This document shows positions 34,589-43,608 of a DNA stretch of 64,000 bases, one piece after another; the stretch's first letter is position 1, and every line of letters begins with the position of its first letter. Source of the stretch: Bacillota bacterium. Its GTDB lineage: Bacteria; Bacillota; Bacilli; Paenibacillales; UBA4045. The notes under the pieces were generated by a model. The model was not told the DNA's origin, searched no databases, and was given only the letters and a program-made list of their open reading frames with translations. The position numbers and the translations under genes were made by a program. Location of the stretch: positions 1 through 64,000 of the forward strand of contig JAEZQY010000050.1 of NCBI GenBank assembly GCA_023441055.1, in the 5' to 3' direction.

Positions 34589-35652
34589 ACCGAATATCGA
34601 AGGCCTTCACCTCTCTGATTCAGCCAATCGCCGCCATTGTGGTTGGTTTGATTGCCGGTTCCATTGCGATCCTGGTTGCAGGCGGTGCCATTGGTGAAAC
34701 CTATACCGAGATGTGGAAGGGCGCATTCGGCAGCTTCTACTTCTTCACGAACACATTGGCGCGCGCAACGCCGATTATTCTGATCGCCGTCGGCGCGGCA
34801 TTCGCGTTCCGTTCTGGATTCTTCAATCTAGGATCAGAGGGTCAGATGGTATGTGGCGGACTGACCGCTGCGCTGACCGGCTTATACTTGCCGGGACCGG
34901 GTTGGTTCGTCTGTATCATGGCGATGCTGGCGGGAATTACAGCCGGTGGACTATTCTCCGTACTGGCCGGCTGGCTGGAGCTGCGCTTCCGGGTGAATTT
35001 ATTAATCTCGACGCTGCTGATGAATTATGTCGCTGTGTTGTTCGCAAGCTATCTCGTGACGCATCCGCTGAAGGATCGATCGGGATCTGCCGCATTATCA
35101 CAGACGGTTATGCTCGATAACAGCGTATGGCTATCCAAGCTGTTCAAGGGAATGCCAGTTCATCTCGGTTTCTTGATTGCGATCGCGGCAGCTGTGCTGG
35201 TCTACTACTTCCTCAAGCGTTCGGTCGCTGGCTATGAGATGCGCATGCTCGGCGGAAATCCGTTATTCGCTGTATATGGCGGTGTGAATCGCGGATCGAT
35301 GATGATTCGGGCGATGCTCGCCAGCGGTGGATTGGCGGGGCTGGCAGGAGCGGTAGAGGTGCTCGGCTCACAGTATCGTTATATTGATAATGCGTTCTCC
35401 TCCGCTAATTACGCATGGACGGGTATTATGGCCGCTCTGCTGGCGGGATCGAATCCGCTGGGCGCTGCTGCTGCGGCGCTGTTCCTAGCTGCTCTTCAGA
35501 CCGGAGGCATGGGAGTTGAGCGCAATACAGAGGTACCGCTGGAGATTGGCGCTGTCATTCAGGCTGTATTAATTCTATTCATCTCCGCGAAGTTTACTTG
35601 GGCCTATGTGAAGCGCAAGAAGGGAGGCGGAGCAGATGGAACAGCTGTTTGA
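34585..35652 (+). CDS. Nucleoside ABC transporter permease 1
   Basis: This 355-residue permease of the BPD_transp_2 family has about 8-10 membrane helices. Typical segments are ATPIILIAVGAAFAFRSGFFN, LGSEGQMVCGGLTAA, LRFRVNLLISTLLMNYVAV and YAWTGIMAALLAGSNPLGA. It pairs with the downstream permease to form the membrane channel. It is coupled to the ATPase gene (4-base overlap) and overlaps the next permease gene by 17 bases. Confidence 0.93.
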   Translation: MNRISKAFTSLIQPIAAIVVGLIAGSIAILVAGGAIGETYTEMWKGAFGSFYFFTNTLARATPIILIAVGAAFAFRSGFFNLGSEGQMVCGGLTAALTGLYLPGPGWFVCIMAMLAGITAGGLFSVLAGWLELRFRVNLLISTLLMNYVAVLFASYLVTHPLKDRSGSAALSQTVMLDNSVWLSKLFKGMPVHLGFLIAIAAAVLVYYFLKRSVAGYEMRMLGGNPLFAVYGGVNRGSMMIRAMLASGGLAGLAGAVEVLGSQYRYIDNAFSSANYAWTGIMAALLAGSNPLGAAAAALFLAALQTGGMGVERNTEVPLEIGAVIQAVLILFISAKFTWAYVKRKKGGGADGTAV

Positions 35653-36559
35653 TTTGGCTTTGTTTAATTCCACGATCCGCGTGCTTACGCCGATTCTGTT
35701 AGCGGCGCTGGGCGGCGCGCTCTGCGCGCGTGTCGGCCTGTTCAATGTCGGCTTGGAGGGGATGATGCTCGTCGGCGCGTTCACTGCGATCGTCGGGAAT
35801 TATTATTTTGCCAATGTGGTCGTCGCTGTGCTGTTCGCTGTCGTGTGCGTGACACTGTTCGCGGCTCTATTCGGCTATCTGAGTATTCATCTGCAAGCGA
35901 ATGTGATTGTTGTCGGCATCGCGCTGAATTTCCTCGCGCTGGGGCTGACCACCTTCAGTCTGAGGACGATCTTCGATGTGAAGGGCGCATTCTATGACAG
36001 CAAGATGGTCGGGCTGCCGCGTTGGGATATTCCGCTGCTGGGTGACATCCCCGTGCTCGGTCCGATCTTGAACGGGCATTCGCCGCTGGTCTATCTGGCA
36101 TTCGTAATTGTCGGCACGTTGTGGTTCTTCCTCTATCGCACGCGGATCGGGTTCCGCTTCCTGGCATCCGGCGAGAATTCGCTGGCAGCTGCCAGTCTTG
36201 GGATTAAGGTTCGGCGCTATCAATATGGCGCGGTGCTCGGCTGTGGTGTATTATGCGCGTTAGCCGGTGCGCAGCTGTCACTCGGTCAGGTTACGATGTT
36301 CACGGAGGGGATGACAGGTGGACGCGGCTTTATCGCCCTCGTCGCGACGATGCTGGGGCAAGCTGGACCACTAGGCGTAATGGCGGCCAGCCTGTTGTTC
36401 GGTCTCATGGACGCGGTGAGCATAAGATTGCAGGGTTTATCGCTGCCGACGCAATTTACGCAGATGCTGCCATATGTCGTGACACTGCTGGCGATGTTCT
36501 TATTCAAGGAGAAGGGCTATCAGCAGGATGCGCTGAAGCAGAATTCGAGTTCAAGATAA
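35636..36559 (+). CDS. Nucleoside ABC transporter permease 2
   Basis: This 307-residue second BPD_transp_2 permease shows the family segment LAALGGALCARVGLFNVGLE and then GMMLVGAFTA, HLQANVIVVGIALNFLALG and GGRGFIALVATMLGQAGPLG. It is the heterodimer partner of the preceding permease. ATG 35636 lies within that gene behind GGAGGCGGAG. Confidence 0.93.
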   Translation: MEQLFDLALFNSTIRVLTPILLAALGGALCARVGLFNVGLEGMMLVGAFTAIVGNYYFANVVVAVLFAVVCVTLFAALFGYLSIHLQANVIVVGIALNFLALGLTTFSLRTIFDVKGAFYDSKMVGLPRWDIPLLGDIPVLGPILNGHSPLVYLAFVIVGTLWFFLYRTRIGFRFLASGENSLAAASLGIKVRRYQYGAVLGCGVLCALAGAQLSLGQVTMFTEGMTGGRGFIALVATMLGQAGPLGVMAASLLFGLMDAVSIRLQGLSLPTQFTQMLPYVVTLLAMFLFKEKGYQQDALKQNSSSR

Positions 36560-36571
36560 GAGGTGAATAGG

Positions 36572-37267
36572 ATGAGCAAGCTGGATAAAGCGGAACGTCT
36601 GAAGCGGGCGTCGCCGGCTCGGACAGCAGAGGCAACGAACAGCGGGCTGTCGGACGAAGAGCAGCGCAGACTTCCTCCCGGGCAGACCTGGACGGACAAG
36701 TTCCCGATTCTGCATGAAGGGGATGTGCCGCAATATGACATGTCAGCATGGCGTCTGCGTGTATTCGGCGAGGTGGAGGAGGAACGGACCTTCACCTATG
36801 AGGAATTGCTCGCCATGCCAACCGTGCGCGTGAAGACGGATATTCATTGTGTCACGCGGTGGTCGAAGAAGGATACCGAATGGGAGGGTATTCTGTTCCG
36901 GGATTTCTTGAAGCTGCTGAAGATCCGGGACGAAGCGCGATATGTGATGTTCCATGCTGATCCGGATTATGAGACGAATGTGCCGATCGAAGATCTGCTG
37001 CAGGATCATGTCATGCTTGCTTATAAGTATGACGGCAAGCCATTAACGGAGAAGCACGGCTGGCCGCTGCGGACGGTCGTACCGCATCGCTACTTCTGGA
37101 AGAGCGCGAAGTGGCTGCGCGGCATCGAGTTTATGAAGGAGGATCGTCCTGGCTTCTGGGAGCGTAACGGCTTCCATAATGAAGGAGTGCCGCAGCGCGA
37201 AGAACGGTTCTCCGGTGAAGCGCTGCCGATTCCTGAGGATGAGTGGGTTCGGAAGGAATATGATTGA
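36572..37267 (+). CDS. Molybdopterin-dependent sulfite oxidase-like oxidoreductase
   Basis: This 231-residue protein is one oxidoreductase molybdopterin-binding domain, similar to Bacillus YuiH. The molybdenum-ligating cysteine lies in DIHCVTRWSK near residue 90. Other family segments are YVMFHADPDYETNV, HGWPLRTVVPHRYFWKSAKW and PGFWERNGFHNEG. It lacks the dimerisation domain of full sulfite oxidases and any Tat signal, so it should be cytoplasmic. I chose ATG 36572 behind AGAGGTGA. It sits inside a nucleoside uptake operon 12 bases after a permease gene, and its substrate is unknown. Confidence 0.88.
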   Translation: MSKLDKAERLKRASPARTAEATNSGLSDEEQRRLPPGQTWTDKFPILHEGDVPQYDMSAWRLRVFGEVEEERTFTYEELLAMPTVRVKTDIHCVTRWSKKDTEWEGILFRDFLKLLKIRDEARYVMFHADPDYETNVPIEDLLQDHVMLAYKYDGKPLTEKHGWPLRTVVPHRYFWKSAKWLRGIEFMKEDRPGFWERNGFHNEGVPQREERFSGEALPIPEDEWVRKEYD

Positions 37268-37315
37268 TTAGGGTTGATTAGTTGGTTGAACAGTAGAAGG
37301 GAGCGAAAATACACA

Positions 37316-38044
37316 ATGTTGATGCCGATCTTGCAGGTGCATACTGAGGACATTCCGGAGTATGCGATCGTGTGTGGCGACCCCAAGCGAGCCGAGCAGA
37401 TCGCTGGTAAGTTGGAGGGAGCTCGTGAGCTGGCGTTCGCGAGGGAGTATCGCAGCTTCGTCGGCACATACGACGGCGTTGAGATCGCCGTTGTTAGCCA
37501 TGGTGTAGGCTGCCCGGGCGCAGCTGTATGCTTCGAGGAGTTGATCCGTGCCGGCGTGAAGACACTGATCCGCGTAGGGACAGCGGGCTCCTATCATGCT
37601 GATGCACCAGCGGGCAGCCTAGTTGTCAGCACGGCTGCTGTGCGGACAGACGGGCTGACTCGTCAGCTGGTGCCGGACGGATTCCCCGCAGTCGCTGATA
37701 GTCAAGTGGCGGAAGCGCTTTATACTGCGGCCATGGAACAGTCAGGCGTGGTGCGCAAGGGGATCACCGTTACATTGGATGTATTCTTCAACGGTGTAGA
37801 GGAGGTCCCGCATAAGAAGTATAAAGCGGCGGGCGCCCTGGCCGTAGAGATGGAAATTGCCGCGCTCTATGTCATCGCGGCAATTCGAGGTGTCCGAGCT
37901 GGTGCGATCGTTGCGATAGACGGCTTCGCCGATGCGGACCTAGCGGCGGATTATGATCCGCATACGAATGTGGTGGCGGATGCCATTGAACGTGAGATTA
38001 CAGCGGCGCTGCGCGCGATTAAGACGCTGTCGGGTGATCGTTGA
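37316..38044 (+). CDS. Nucleoside phosphorylase (uridine/purine type)
   Basis: This 242-residue PNP/UDP-family enzyme would cleave nucleosides with phosphate to base and (deoxy)ribose 1-phosphate. Visible are the phosphate-binding CGDPKRAEQIA near residue 17, VVSHGVGCPGAAVCFEEL, LIRVGTAGSY and the ribose-binding VEMEIAALYVIA near 180. I chose ATG 37316, with AAGGGAG about 12 bases upstream; a GTG/TTG start at 37274 has no site. As the last gene of the nucleoside ABC operon it would process the imported nucleosides. Confidence 0.9.
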   Translation: MLMPILQVHTEDIPEYAIVCGDPKRAEQIAGKLEGARELAFAREYRSFVGTYDGVEIAVVSHGVGCPGAAVCFEELIRAGVKTLIRVGTAGSYHADAPAGSLVVSTAAVRTDGLTRQLVPDGFPAVADSQVAEALYTAAMEQSGVVRKGITVTLDVFFNGVEEVPHKKYKAAGALAVEMEIAALYVIAAIRGVRAGAIVAIDGFADADLAADYDPHTNVVADAIEREITAALRAIKTLSGDR

Positions 38045-38050
38045 TCAATC

Positions 38051-38079
38051 TGATTCGCCGAAGCAATCTTGGTGAATCA
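38051..38079. terminator. Convergent-gene hairpin
   Basis: TGATTCGCC pairs with GGTGAATCA (one G-U pair) around 11 bases, between the phosphorylase and the convergent SLH gene. No T-run is present. Confidence 0.4.
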
Positions 38080-39369
38080 CTGCTCGTCCCCCATCATGAC
38101 TTGCACGCGCTGACTTTCGGCACCGTTCGAATAATAGGCGATATACCAATGGTCCTTCGATGAGAAGGGACTGCCATCATAGAGGAATGCCTCGGTCTGC
38201 GCCTTGGCATTCTTCTTGCTGTTGTCGCCGCGGCCGAGATAATGCTTAGCATCAAGAGAATCATAGATGAGCACATACCCGCTCTCCGGCGCATGGCTCA
38301 CGAACATCGTATACTTGGTATGCGTAATATCCTTGAGCTCAGGCTGCTCGGGGTGCGAATTAACGGTGACTGAAGTCATTCTGCTCTCGCGCTTATTGGG
38401 TTCTGTGACGGTGATATAGAGATTGCCCGAGGTCAGCCCCTTCTCGATTGGTACAATAACGGTATGCACATTAGCCGCTCTTGCACCGCCGCTGTTAGTC
38501 GTGCTGCCTGTGCTGATTGTGCTGCTCTTCCCTAGTAGCTGCTTGCCGTCTTCATCTGCATATACCTGAACGGAGGTTGCAGGGATATTGACAGATACTC
38601 GCACCTCATCGGTCAGCGCGTAATAATTCCAGACATGAATGCTGCTTGCTGGTGGTGGAGAGCTAAGCGGGAGATTCATATTAGGGTCAGGTGTTTCCGG
38701 GTCGTCAGTGTCATCTGGTTTACTCGTCGTTAGACCATGTGTCTCATAGAAATTAAGGCCGCTCGGCAACAGGTAGTTCGTAAAGGCCTGGTCGAGCAAG
38801 TAGAACGCGGTCCCACGAGTAATCGACGTATTCTTGTATGCTTGGACAGTTTCTTGTGCCATCTCTGACACGAGTCCTGCCGCCACTGCGCTGTTCATGT
38901 AATTGTCAGGCCACTTCGAGCTGGACTCTGGCTTCATATTCAGAAACTTCATTAGAAAAGCGATCGATTCGGCAGCAGTCAGCTTGCCGTCCGGCGCGAA
39001 GCTGCCGTCGGGCTTTCCGACAATTTCTCCGTTCGCTTCCATCATCTGCTTGCCTACCGCGATATAGCCGGATGCCCAATGCTGAGCAGTATCGGGGAAC
39101 GCGGCGACACCCTTGCTCTTGACCGCATCCTCAGCCTTGCCGTAAGCGCTGACGATGAACGTCACGAACTCGGCCCGTGTGATCGAATCATGGAGTGCAA
39201 GGTCGCCATTTAATTTCCCATGGAGCAGATTCATCTCCACAAGCGCTTCGGCGGACCGTTCGATGGCCGTCTGCTCGATTACAGCATGGGTATGCAATGG
39301 CCATGCGGCCAACCATACCATCAATCCCAATAGGATAGGAAGTCTATATTTGCGAGTGTGAATGAACAT
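38077..39369 (-). CDS. S-layer homology (SLH) domain surface protein
   Basis: This 430-residue exported protein has a signal peptide (about 1-29, ending THA). SLH-type repeats follow at about 33-77 (LHDSITRAEFVTFIVSAYG) and 90-145 (FPDTAQHWASGYIAVGKQMM, DGKLTAAESIAFLMKFLN). A weaker third runs to about 205 (ITRGTAFYLLDQAF). SLH domains bind pyruvylated cell-wall polymer. A Pro/Asp/Thr linker leads to a C-terminal half (about 245-430) of beta-rich, unassigned sequence. It is transcribed alone and divergent from the chemotaxis receptor. Confidence 0.88.
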   Translation of the reverse strand: MFIHTRKYRLPILLGLMVWLAAWPLHTHAVIEQTAIERSAEALVEMNLLHGKLNGDLALHDSITRAEFVTFIVSAYGKAEDAVKSKGVAAFPDTAQHWASGYIAVGKQMMEANGEIVGKPDGSFAPDGKLTAAESIAFLMKFLNMKPESSSKWPDNYMNSAVAAGLVSEMAQETVQAYKNTSITRGTAFYLLDQAFTNYLLPSGLNFYETHGLTTSKPDDTDDPETPDPNMNLPLSSPPPASSIHVWNYYALTDEVRVSVNIPATSVQVYADEDGKQLLGKSSTISTGSTTNSGGARAANVHTVIVPIEKGLTSGNLYITVTEPNKRESRMTSVTVNSHPEQPELKDITHTKYTMFVSHAPESGYVLIYDSLDAKHYLGRGDNSKKNAKAQTEAFLYDGSPFSSKDHWYIAYYSNGAESQRVQVMMGDEQ

Positions 39370-39538
39370 GATGATTGTAAGCCTCCTTGGTGAGGACAGG
39401 ATATAAGACTTATTGCGGCTGTGCGTCGTGTCGTATATGATCTATTATACAGGTTTATTCGACTGCTGGCATGTTGAGTCGTTATGCAAGCCGCTAGAAT
39501 CGATGCTCTGATACTGCAGCCACGGGAGGCATATAACT

Positions 39539-41281
39539 ATGAAAGTAGACCAGATCAATGTGTTTAATCGTGTGGGTATCCTAACTAAGCTTATCATTCT
39601 CTCCATTATACCCGTTATTGCAATCGCTTTCATGTATTATTATTCGGCTGATGTGATGAATCGGACGACCAATAAGTTGAAGTCAGCCCTCTATGATGAG
39701 GCGTATCAGGGAGTAGGTGAAATTCTTAATGCTGATCGCGATTTATATCAGAGCTACATAGGATTTCTGTTTCTGGGCACGACACAGGTCAATAATCCGG
39801 TTGAGATGGTGCATGAGAATATTGCGCAGGTACACGATCGCGTCGGACGCTCGAAGCAAATCTATGATTCCAATCGCAGCTTCTTCGAGGGCATTACGTC
39901 AGAAGACAATCAATCTATATTCGACTATTACAATGAATTTGACGTACGGTTCGCGGAATATGTTGCAATTGTCGAACAGACAATACAGTCAGGCGGGACG
40001 TCTGCCGCTGTCTTAAGTAATGCGACAGGAGTCTTCGAATTAGCAAGAGAGCAGTTAAACGCTATTCAGGATTTGGTTGAGATTGCGACCGTTCAGACGA
40101 TAGACGAGCAGATGGCTGAGAAGGAGGCCGCCCTCAGTGTAAGCCTGATTATTATGATCGCGATTGCTATGCTTACCTTCACACTTGCCGCTCTGATCGT
40201 CAGATCGATTAGCCAGTCGCTGAGGCAGGTTGTCTCGCGCAGTGAACGAATCGCGGAAGGCGAATTGGCCGGCGAGGAGCTACACGTACGAACGAATGAT
40301 ATGATTGGCAAGCTCGCACTGTCCTCCAATCATATGAAGAGAGAATTGACCGGTGTAATTGGGCGGATTAAAGCGGAATCTGAACAGCTAGCAGCTACGG
40401 CAGAGGAGCTGTCCGTCAGCTCGGAGGAGACTGCGCGCTCTACGGAACAGATCACACTCACGATTCAAGAGATTGCTTCTGGGACGGAGCAACAGGTGAC
40501 GGCCGTAGAGCAATCACGTATGGTGGCAGTTGATATGGCGGATTGGGTAAGGAAAATTTCGGAGAACGTAGAACGGACCGCCCAGTCGTCTCAGCAGGCA
40601 GCGACAATTGCCAGTGATGGCAATGCCACGGTTGAGCAAGCCATATCGCGAATGCGACTTCTCGATGGCAAGGTGCGCCATGCCGCTGAGATCATGGAAC
40701 AGCTAGAGACGAAGTCACAGCATATTGATGAGATACTGGGTATGTTGAATGAGATCTCAGGACAGACGAACCTGTTGGCGCTTAACGCCTCGATTGAAGC
40801 GGCCAAAGCGGGGGAGCATGGTCGCGGATTCGGGGTAGTGGCGATTGAAGTACGCAAGCTAGCAGAGCGATCGCAGGCTTCCTCGGGTGATATACAGGCG
40901 CTGATACAAGAAGTGCAGGTGGAAATTGCGCGACTCGCTCAATCGCTGGCGGACGGGTTAAGCGCGGCTGAAGAAGGCATGCATGCAGTCGATGTGACCG
41001 GACAGGCATTCCGATCGATCGTAGGATCGATTGATGAGGTTGCCGATCAGATGAGTGCCGTATCTGAACGCAGCGTACAGATTCAACAGGGAACAGGTCA
41101 GATGGTCGATGCGATGGAGCGGGTAGCGTTGCTGACCGAGCAATTCGCTGGGAATACGCAGACTGTCGCAGCTGCGTCTGAGGAGCAGAATGCCGCTATG
41201 GAGGAGATTGGTTCAGCCTCCCAGGTGCTCGCGAGGATGGCGGAGGACCTATTGCAGGCTGTGAGCAAGTTCAAGCTATAA
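39539..41281 (+). CDS. Methyl-accepting chemotaxis protein
   Basis: This 580-residue membrane chemoreceptor has TM1 at about 14-35, a helical extracellular sensor region (about 36-195), TM2 at about 200-222 and a HAMP domain (about 223-277). A signalling domain with the conserved tip LALNASIEAAKAGEHGRGFG and VVAIEVRKLAERSQ follows. The C-terminus lacks a WxxxF CheR-docking pentapeptide. GGGAGG is spaced before the ATG. No che genes are nearby, so it feeds a distant chemotaxis system. The ligand is unknown. Confidence 0.93.
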   Translation: MKVDQINVFNRVGILTKLIILSIIPVIAIAFMYYYSADVMNRTTNKLKSALYDEAYQGVGEILNADRDLYQSYIGFLFLGTTQVNNPVEMVHENIAQVHDRVGRSKQIYDSNRSFFEGITSEDNQSIFDYYNEFDVRFAEYVAIVEQTIQSGGTSAAVLSNATGVFELAREQLNAIQDLVEIATVQTIDEQMAEKEAALSVSLIIMIAIAMLTFTLAALIVRSISQSLRQVVSRSERIAEGELAGEELHVRTNDMIGKLALSSNHMKRELTGVIGRIKAESEQLAATAEELSVSSEETARSTEQITLTIQEIASGTEQQVTAVEQSRMVAVDMADWVRKISENVERTAQSSQQAATIASDGNATVEQAISRMRLLDGKVRHAAEIMEQLETKSQHIDEILGMLNEISGQTNLLALNASIEAAKAGEHGRGFGVVAIEVRKLAERSQASSGDIQALIQEVQVEIARLAQSLADGLSAAEEGMHAVDVTGQAFRSIVGSIDEVADQMSAVSERSVQIQQGTGQMVDAMERVALLTEQFAGNTQTVAAASEEQNAAMEEIGSASQVLARMAEDLLQAVSKFKL

Positions 41282-41319
41282 TCGGAGTATGATCGGCAGC
41301 TAACGGTTTGATGCGTTTC

Positions 41320-41525
41320 AGATGTATAAAGTGCAGGTGAAAGACTGTTTTATTACCGTAAAGCTGCTCTGACCTGCAGAAAGTGCAGGTCGAGAGGCCA
41401 AGGCTGAAGTTTTCGAGATAAAATTGGCAGTTAAGATGTATTTTCTGCAGGTCTGATGTCAGTATGATGTGAATCATGGGTCATGAGATGTAGCTTCTGC
41501 AGGTGACAATGCAACGAATGCAGGT
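41320..41525. repeat. Spaced TGCAGGT repeats in a gene-free region
   Basis: TGCAGGT occurs at 41332, 41384, 41446, 41498 and 41519, with the inverse ACCTGCA at 41372. Three copies are preceded by AGATGTA (41320, 41434, 41486). Start-to-start distances are 52, 62, 52 and 21 bases, all close to whole helical turns. No gene is supportable in 41282-41547. Confidence 0.7.
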
Positions 41526-41547
41526 CCATTTCGTGCTTCATGCGAAT

Positions 41548-41590
41548 AAGCCCCCAAGAGGTGCAGAGATGCATCACCTGGGGGCTTACG
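41548..41590 (-). terminator. Rho-independent terminator of the glycosidase-domain gene
   Basis: AAGCCCCCA (41548-41556) pairs with TGGGGGCTT (41579-41587). Inner AGGTG/CACCT pairing extends the stem, and TTATTC follows on the minus strand. Confidence 0.75.
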
Positions 41591-41591
41591 A

Positions 41592-42695
41592 TTATGGGGT
41601 AACTACGAAGTTAGAGACGACTCTTCGCTGCGACCCGTCCGATGGGGTGTTCAGCACCTTGCCCTTGTATACGAATGTACTGGACCCGCCCCCATCGAGG
41701 TTGTAGGCATCGCGAACATTCCACTCCAACAGCTTGGTCTGCGCTTCCTCCAGCGTAACACCGCTGCTCTGCTTGGAGCGGCCGTCGATCACGATGAGCA
41801 GCAGATCACCGTTGGAGAAGTGCCCGATCAAGGTGCGAGGCTCCCTCTTATTCCTCCACTTCGAAGGAATGGTCTGCTTCTTGGCATCCTTAAGCAGCGT
41901 AGGGACGAAGGAGGCGCCGTACATCACATCAAGCGATTCGATCTCCTCACGAGTGGTTAGATCACCACCGACTAGATGCCCCTGCTTGTTAATTCCGACG
42001 AAGCTAAGCTCTGTGCTGTAGAATGTCTTGATCTCCCCATCGATCACAGTGATGCCCATGGGGTATAGCAGTCCGTCCTGTCTGGCGAATCCGCCTGCGT
42101 TGATTGCAAGCTCTGCGTCTGTGCGCTTAGCAGCAGCGCTGGTCGTCTCGCCCTTATGTCCAATTGTATCGCCGGCGAGCACGAGCTTCAGCGCAGATGG
42201 GTCATGAAGCTTTATTTTGGCCATATAGCCTCTGTAACCAGCTTCTTGAAGCGAGAACACCTTAATGGTAGCCTTCGTGCCGAAGGTCTGACCGATCGGC
42301 TTACCGAGAATAGTCGCGAGAACTGAATCGAGCACATCCCCGGCATCCTTGCTGTGCTCAGCGCTCTCACTCACTGCGGCGTCGACTGCAAGCTTCTGCT
42401 CGGCAGCAAGCTGACGTTCATACTCGGCGTCTGCGGCCAGGCTGACAAGAACGGCTTGTATATGCGACAGTTCGGACATGTATTGAGTAGCAGCGAGGTC
42501 CATTGCGGAATACGTGTTGTCTATGTCAGAGACAGGGATATGCAGCTGTTCCGCATACGCCTGTTCAGCCGACAGCTGGATGCTTGCCTCGTCGTATGCT
42601 GGAGCGAGCTTGTCGTAATACATTGTAAAGCCCGTGAAGAGACCTGCAATCATAGCCAGAATGAGCAACGATGGAAGGTACACCTTAGTAAACAC
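41592..42695 (-). CDS. Phosphodiester glycosidase (NAGPA) domain protein
   Basis: This 367-residue exported protein has an N-terminal membrane anchor/signal (about 5-25; LPSLLILAMIAGLFTGFTMY) and a helical region (about 35-125). A NAGPA-type domain spans about 150-367, with AINAGGFARQDGL, GHFSNGDLLLIVIDGRS and AYNLDGGGSSTFVYKG. The human relative uncovers mannose 6-phosphate; bacterial members probably cleave sugar phosphodiesters of exopolysaccharide or wall polymers. It begins 11 bases inside the upstream coiled-coil gene, so the pair is coupled. Confidence 0.88.
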   Translation of the reverse strand: MFTKVYLPSLLILAMIAGLFTGFTMYYDKLAPAYDEASIQLSAEQAYAEQLHIPVSDIDNTYSAMDLAATQYMSELSHIQAVLVSLAADAEYERQLAAEQKLAVDAAVSESAEHSKDAGDVLDSVLATILGKPIGQTFGTKATIKVFSLQEAGYRGYMAKIKLHDPSALKLVLAGDTIGHKGETTSAAAKRTDAELAINAGGFARQDGLLYPMGITVIDGEIKTFYSTELSFVGINKQGHLVGGDLTTREEIESLDVMYGASFVPTLLKDAKKQTIPSKWRNKREPRTLIGHFSNGDLLLIVIDGRSKQSSGVTLEEAQTKLLEWNVRDAYNLDGGGSSTFVYKGKVLNTPSDGSQRRVVSNFVVTP

Positions 42696-43182
42696 GAGCG
42701 GCTTCCTCCAGTCGCTTAATCAGCTTGCGCAGCTCGGCCAGCTCTGCGCTAAGGTCAGAAATTCGCTCACTTAGCGCTTGCTTCGTCTCCGCTGCAGTAC
42801 TGAGCGAATCGCCAGCTAGTGACATCTCTTCCTTCACAGCGGTGAGCTCATCTTCGACGGCAGTGAATTGTTGATTCAGCGCCAGCGCATTAGTCTGCTG
42901 ATCGTCCAGCACGGCCTTCAGCGTTGTTAGTTGTTCACTTAGCTTCTCAAGCTCAATCTGATTCGTCTGTGTAATGGTGGTTAGTTGGTGTTGAATATCT
43001 TGTACATAGTTGCGCGCGAGCACGAAGCCCCCATATGCAATCAACCCCCATATGATCACGATCCCCGAGATCATAAGGATACGTACCCATCGTTTCATTC
43101 CTTTGTTGATACGCTTGCCTGTAGTTTGTTCGCCTCTAGTTCGTGTCATGGTAGATTTCGACTCGTAGGCCAGGTTATCCAT
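42685..43182 (-). CDS. Single-pass membrane coiled-coil protein
   Basis: This 165-residue protein has a basic cytoplasmic N-terminus of about 30 residues, a membrane segment at about 36-58 (ILMISGIVIIWGLIAYGGFV) and an extracellular coiled coil (about 65-162). I chose ATG 43182 because GGAGAGG precedes it; an in-frame ATG at 43203 lacks a site. It overlaps the start of the glycosidase-domain gene, suggesting the two products work together at the cell surface. No named family was recognised. Confidence 0.75.
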   Translation of the reverse strand: MDNLAYESKSTMTRTRGEQTTGKRINKGMKRWVRILMISGIVIIWGLIAYGGFVLARNYVQDIQHQLTTITQTNQIELEKLSEQLTTLKAVLDDQQTNALALNQQFTAVEDELTAVKEEMSLAGDSLSTAAETKQALSERISDLSAELAELRKLIKRLEEAARVY

Positions 43183-43312
43183 CTGCTTGTCCTCTCCATC
43201 CATGGTTGTATCTTAATATCGTATCATAGTGCCGCCTATTAATCATAGACGCAATAATTGTATAATAGGTTGCTAGATTTAAGCAGTATGGTATCTCCAG
43301 ATCCATCAGTCA

Positions 43313-43342
43313 TTGACAAATCAGAATCGTCTGTTAGATAAT
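43313..43342 (+). promoter_or_regulatory. Promoter of the serC T-box leader
   Basis: A consensus TTGACA (43313-43318) is followed after 18 bases by GATAAT (43337-43342). Confidence 0.65.
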
Positions 43343-43344
43343 GT

Positions 43345-43567
43345 CATTAACTGAATAACGTGACTAGGCCGATGATGAGCATCCAACTCGGAGGCGTTCC
43401 CGACAAGAATGCAGCTGAAGTAGCAGCTGGTTCCTAAGTTTACCGGTCTTTCGCCCGTTATCGCGAAACCAAGCGGATCCACGCTCGTACAACGCGGCGA
43501 ATCGGATCAAGTTGGGTGGCACCGCGAGCTGAGCGCTCCTCGTCCCAATCGGATGAGGGCGCTCTTT
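43345..43567 (+). promoter_or_regulatory. T-box leader (serine-type by context)
   Basis: The T-box consensus GGGTGGCACCGCGAG lies at 43514-43528 and is followed directly by a terminator. A stem I base is visible as ATAACG (43355-43360) pairing with CGTTAT (43456-43461). A UCU (Ser) triplet at 43447-43449 is one candidate specifier, but I cannot fold the leader reliably. The downstream serC gene supports tRNA-Ser sensing. Confidence 0.88.
43531..43567 (+). terminator. T-box terminator
   Basis: GAGCGC, CCTC and GTCC pair with GGAT, GAGG and GCGCTC around CAATC, then CTTTGTC. The competing antiterminator would use the T-box sequence just upstream. Confidence 0.8.
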
Positions 43568-43608
43568 GTCTATGTATCGGATTATTCATAATGAGGAGAG
43601 GATCAGGT

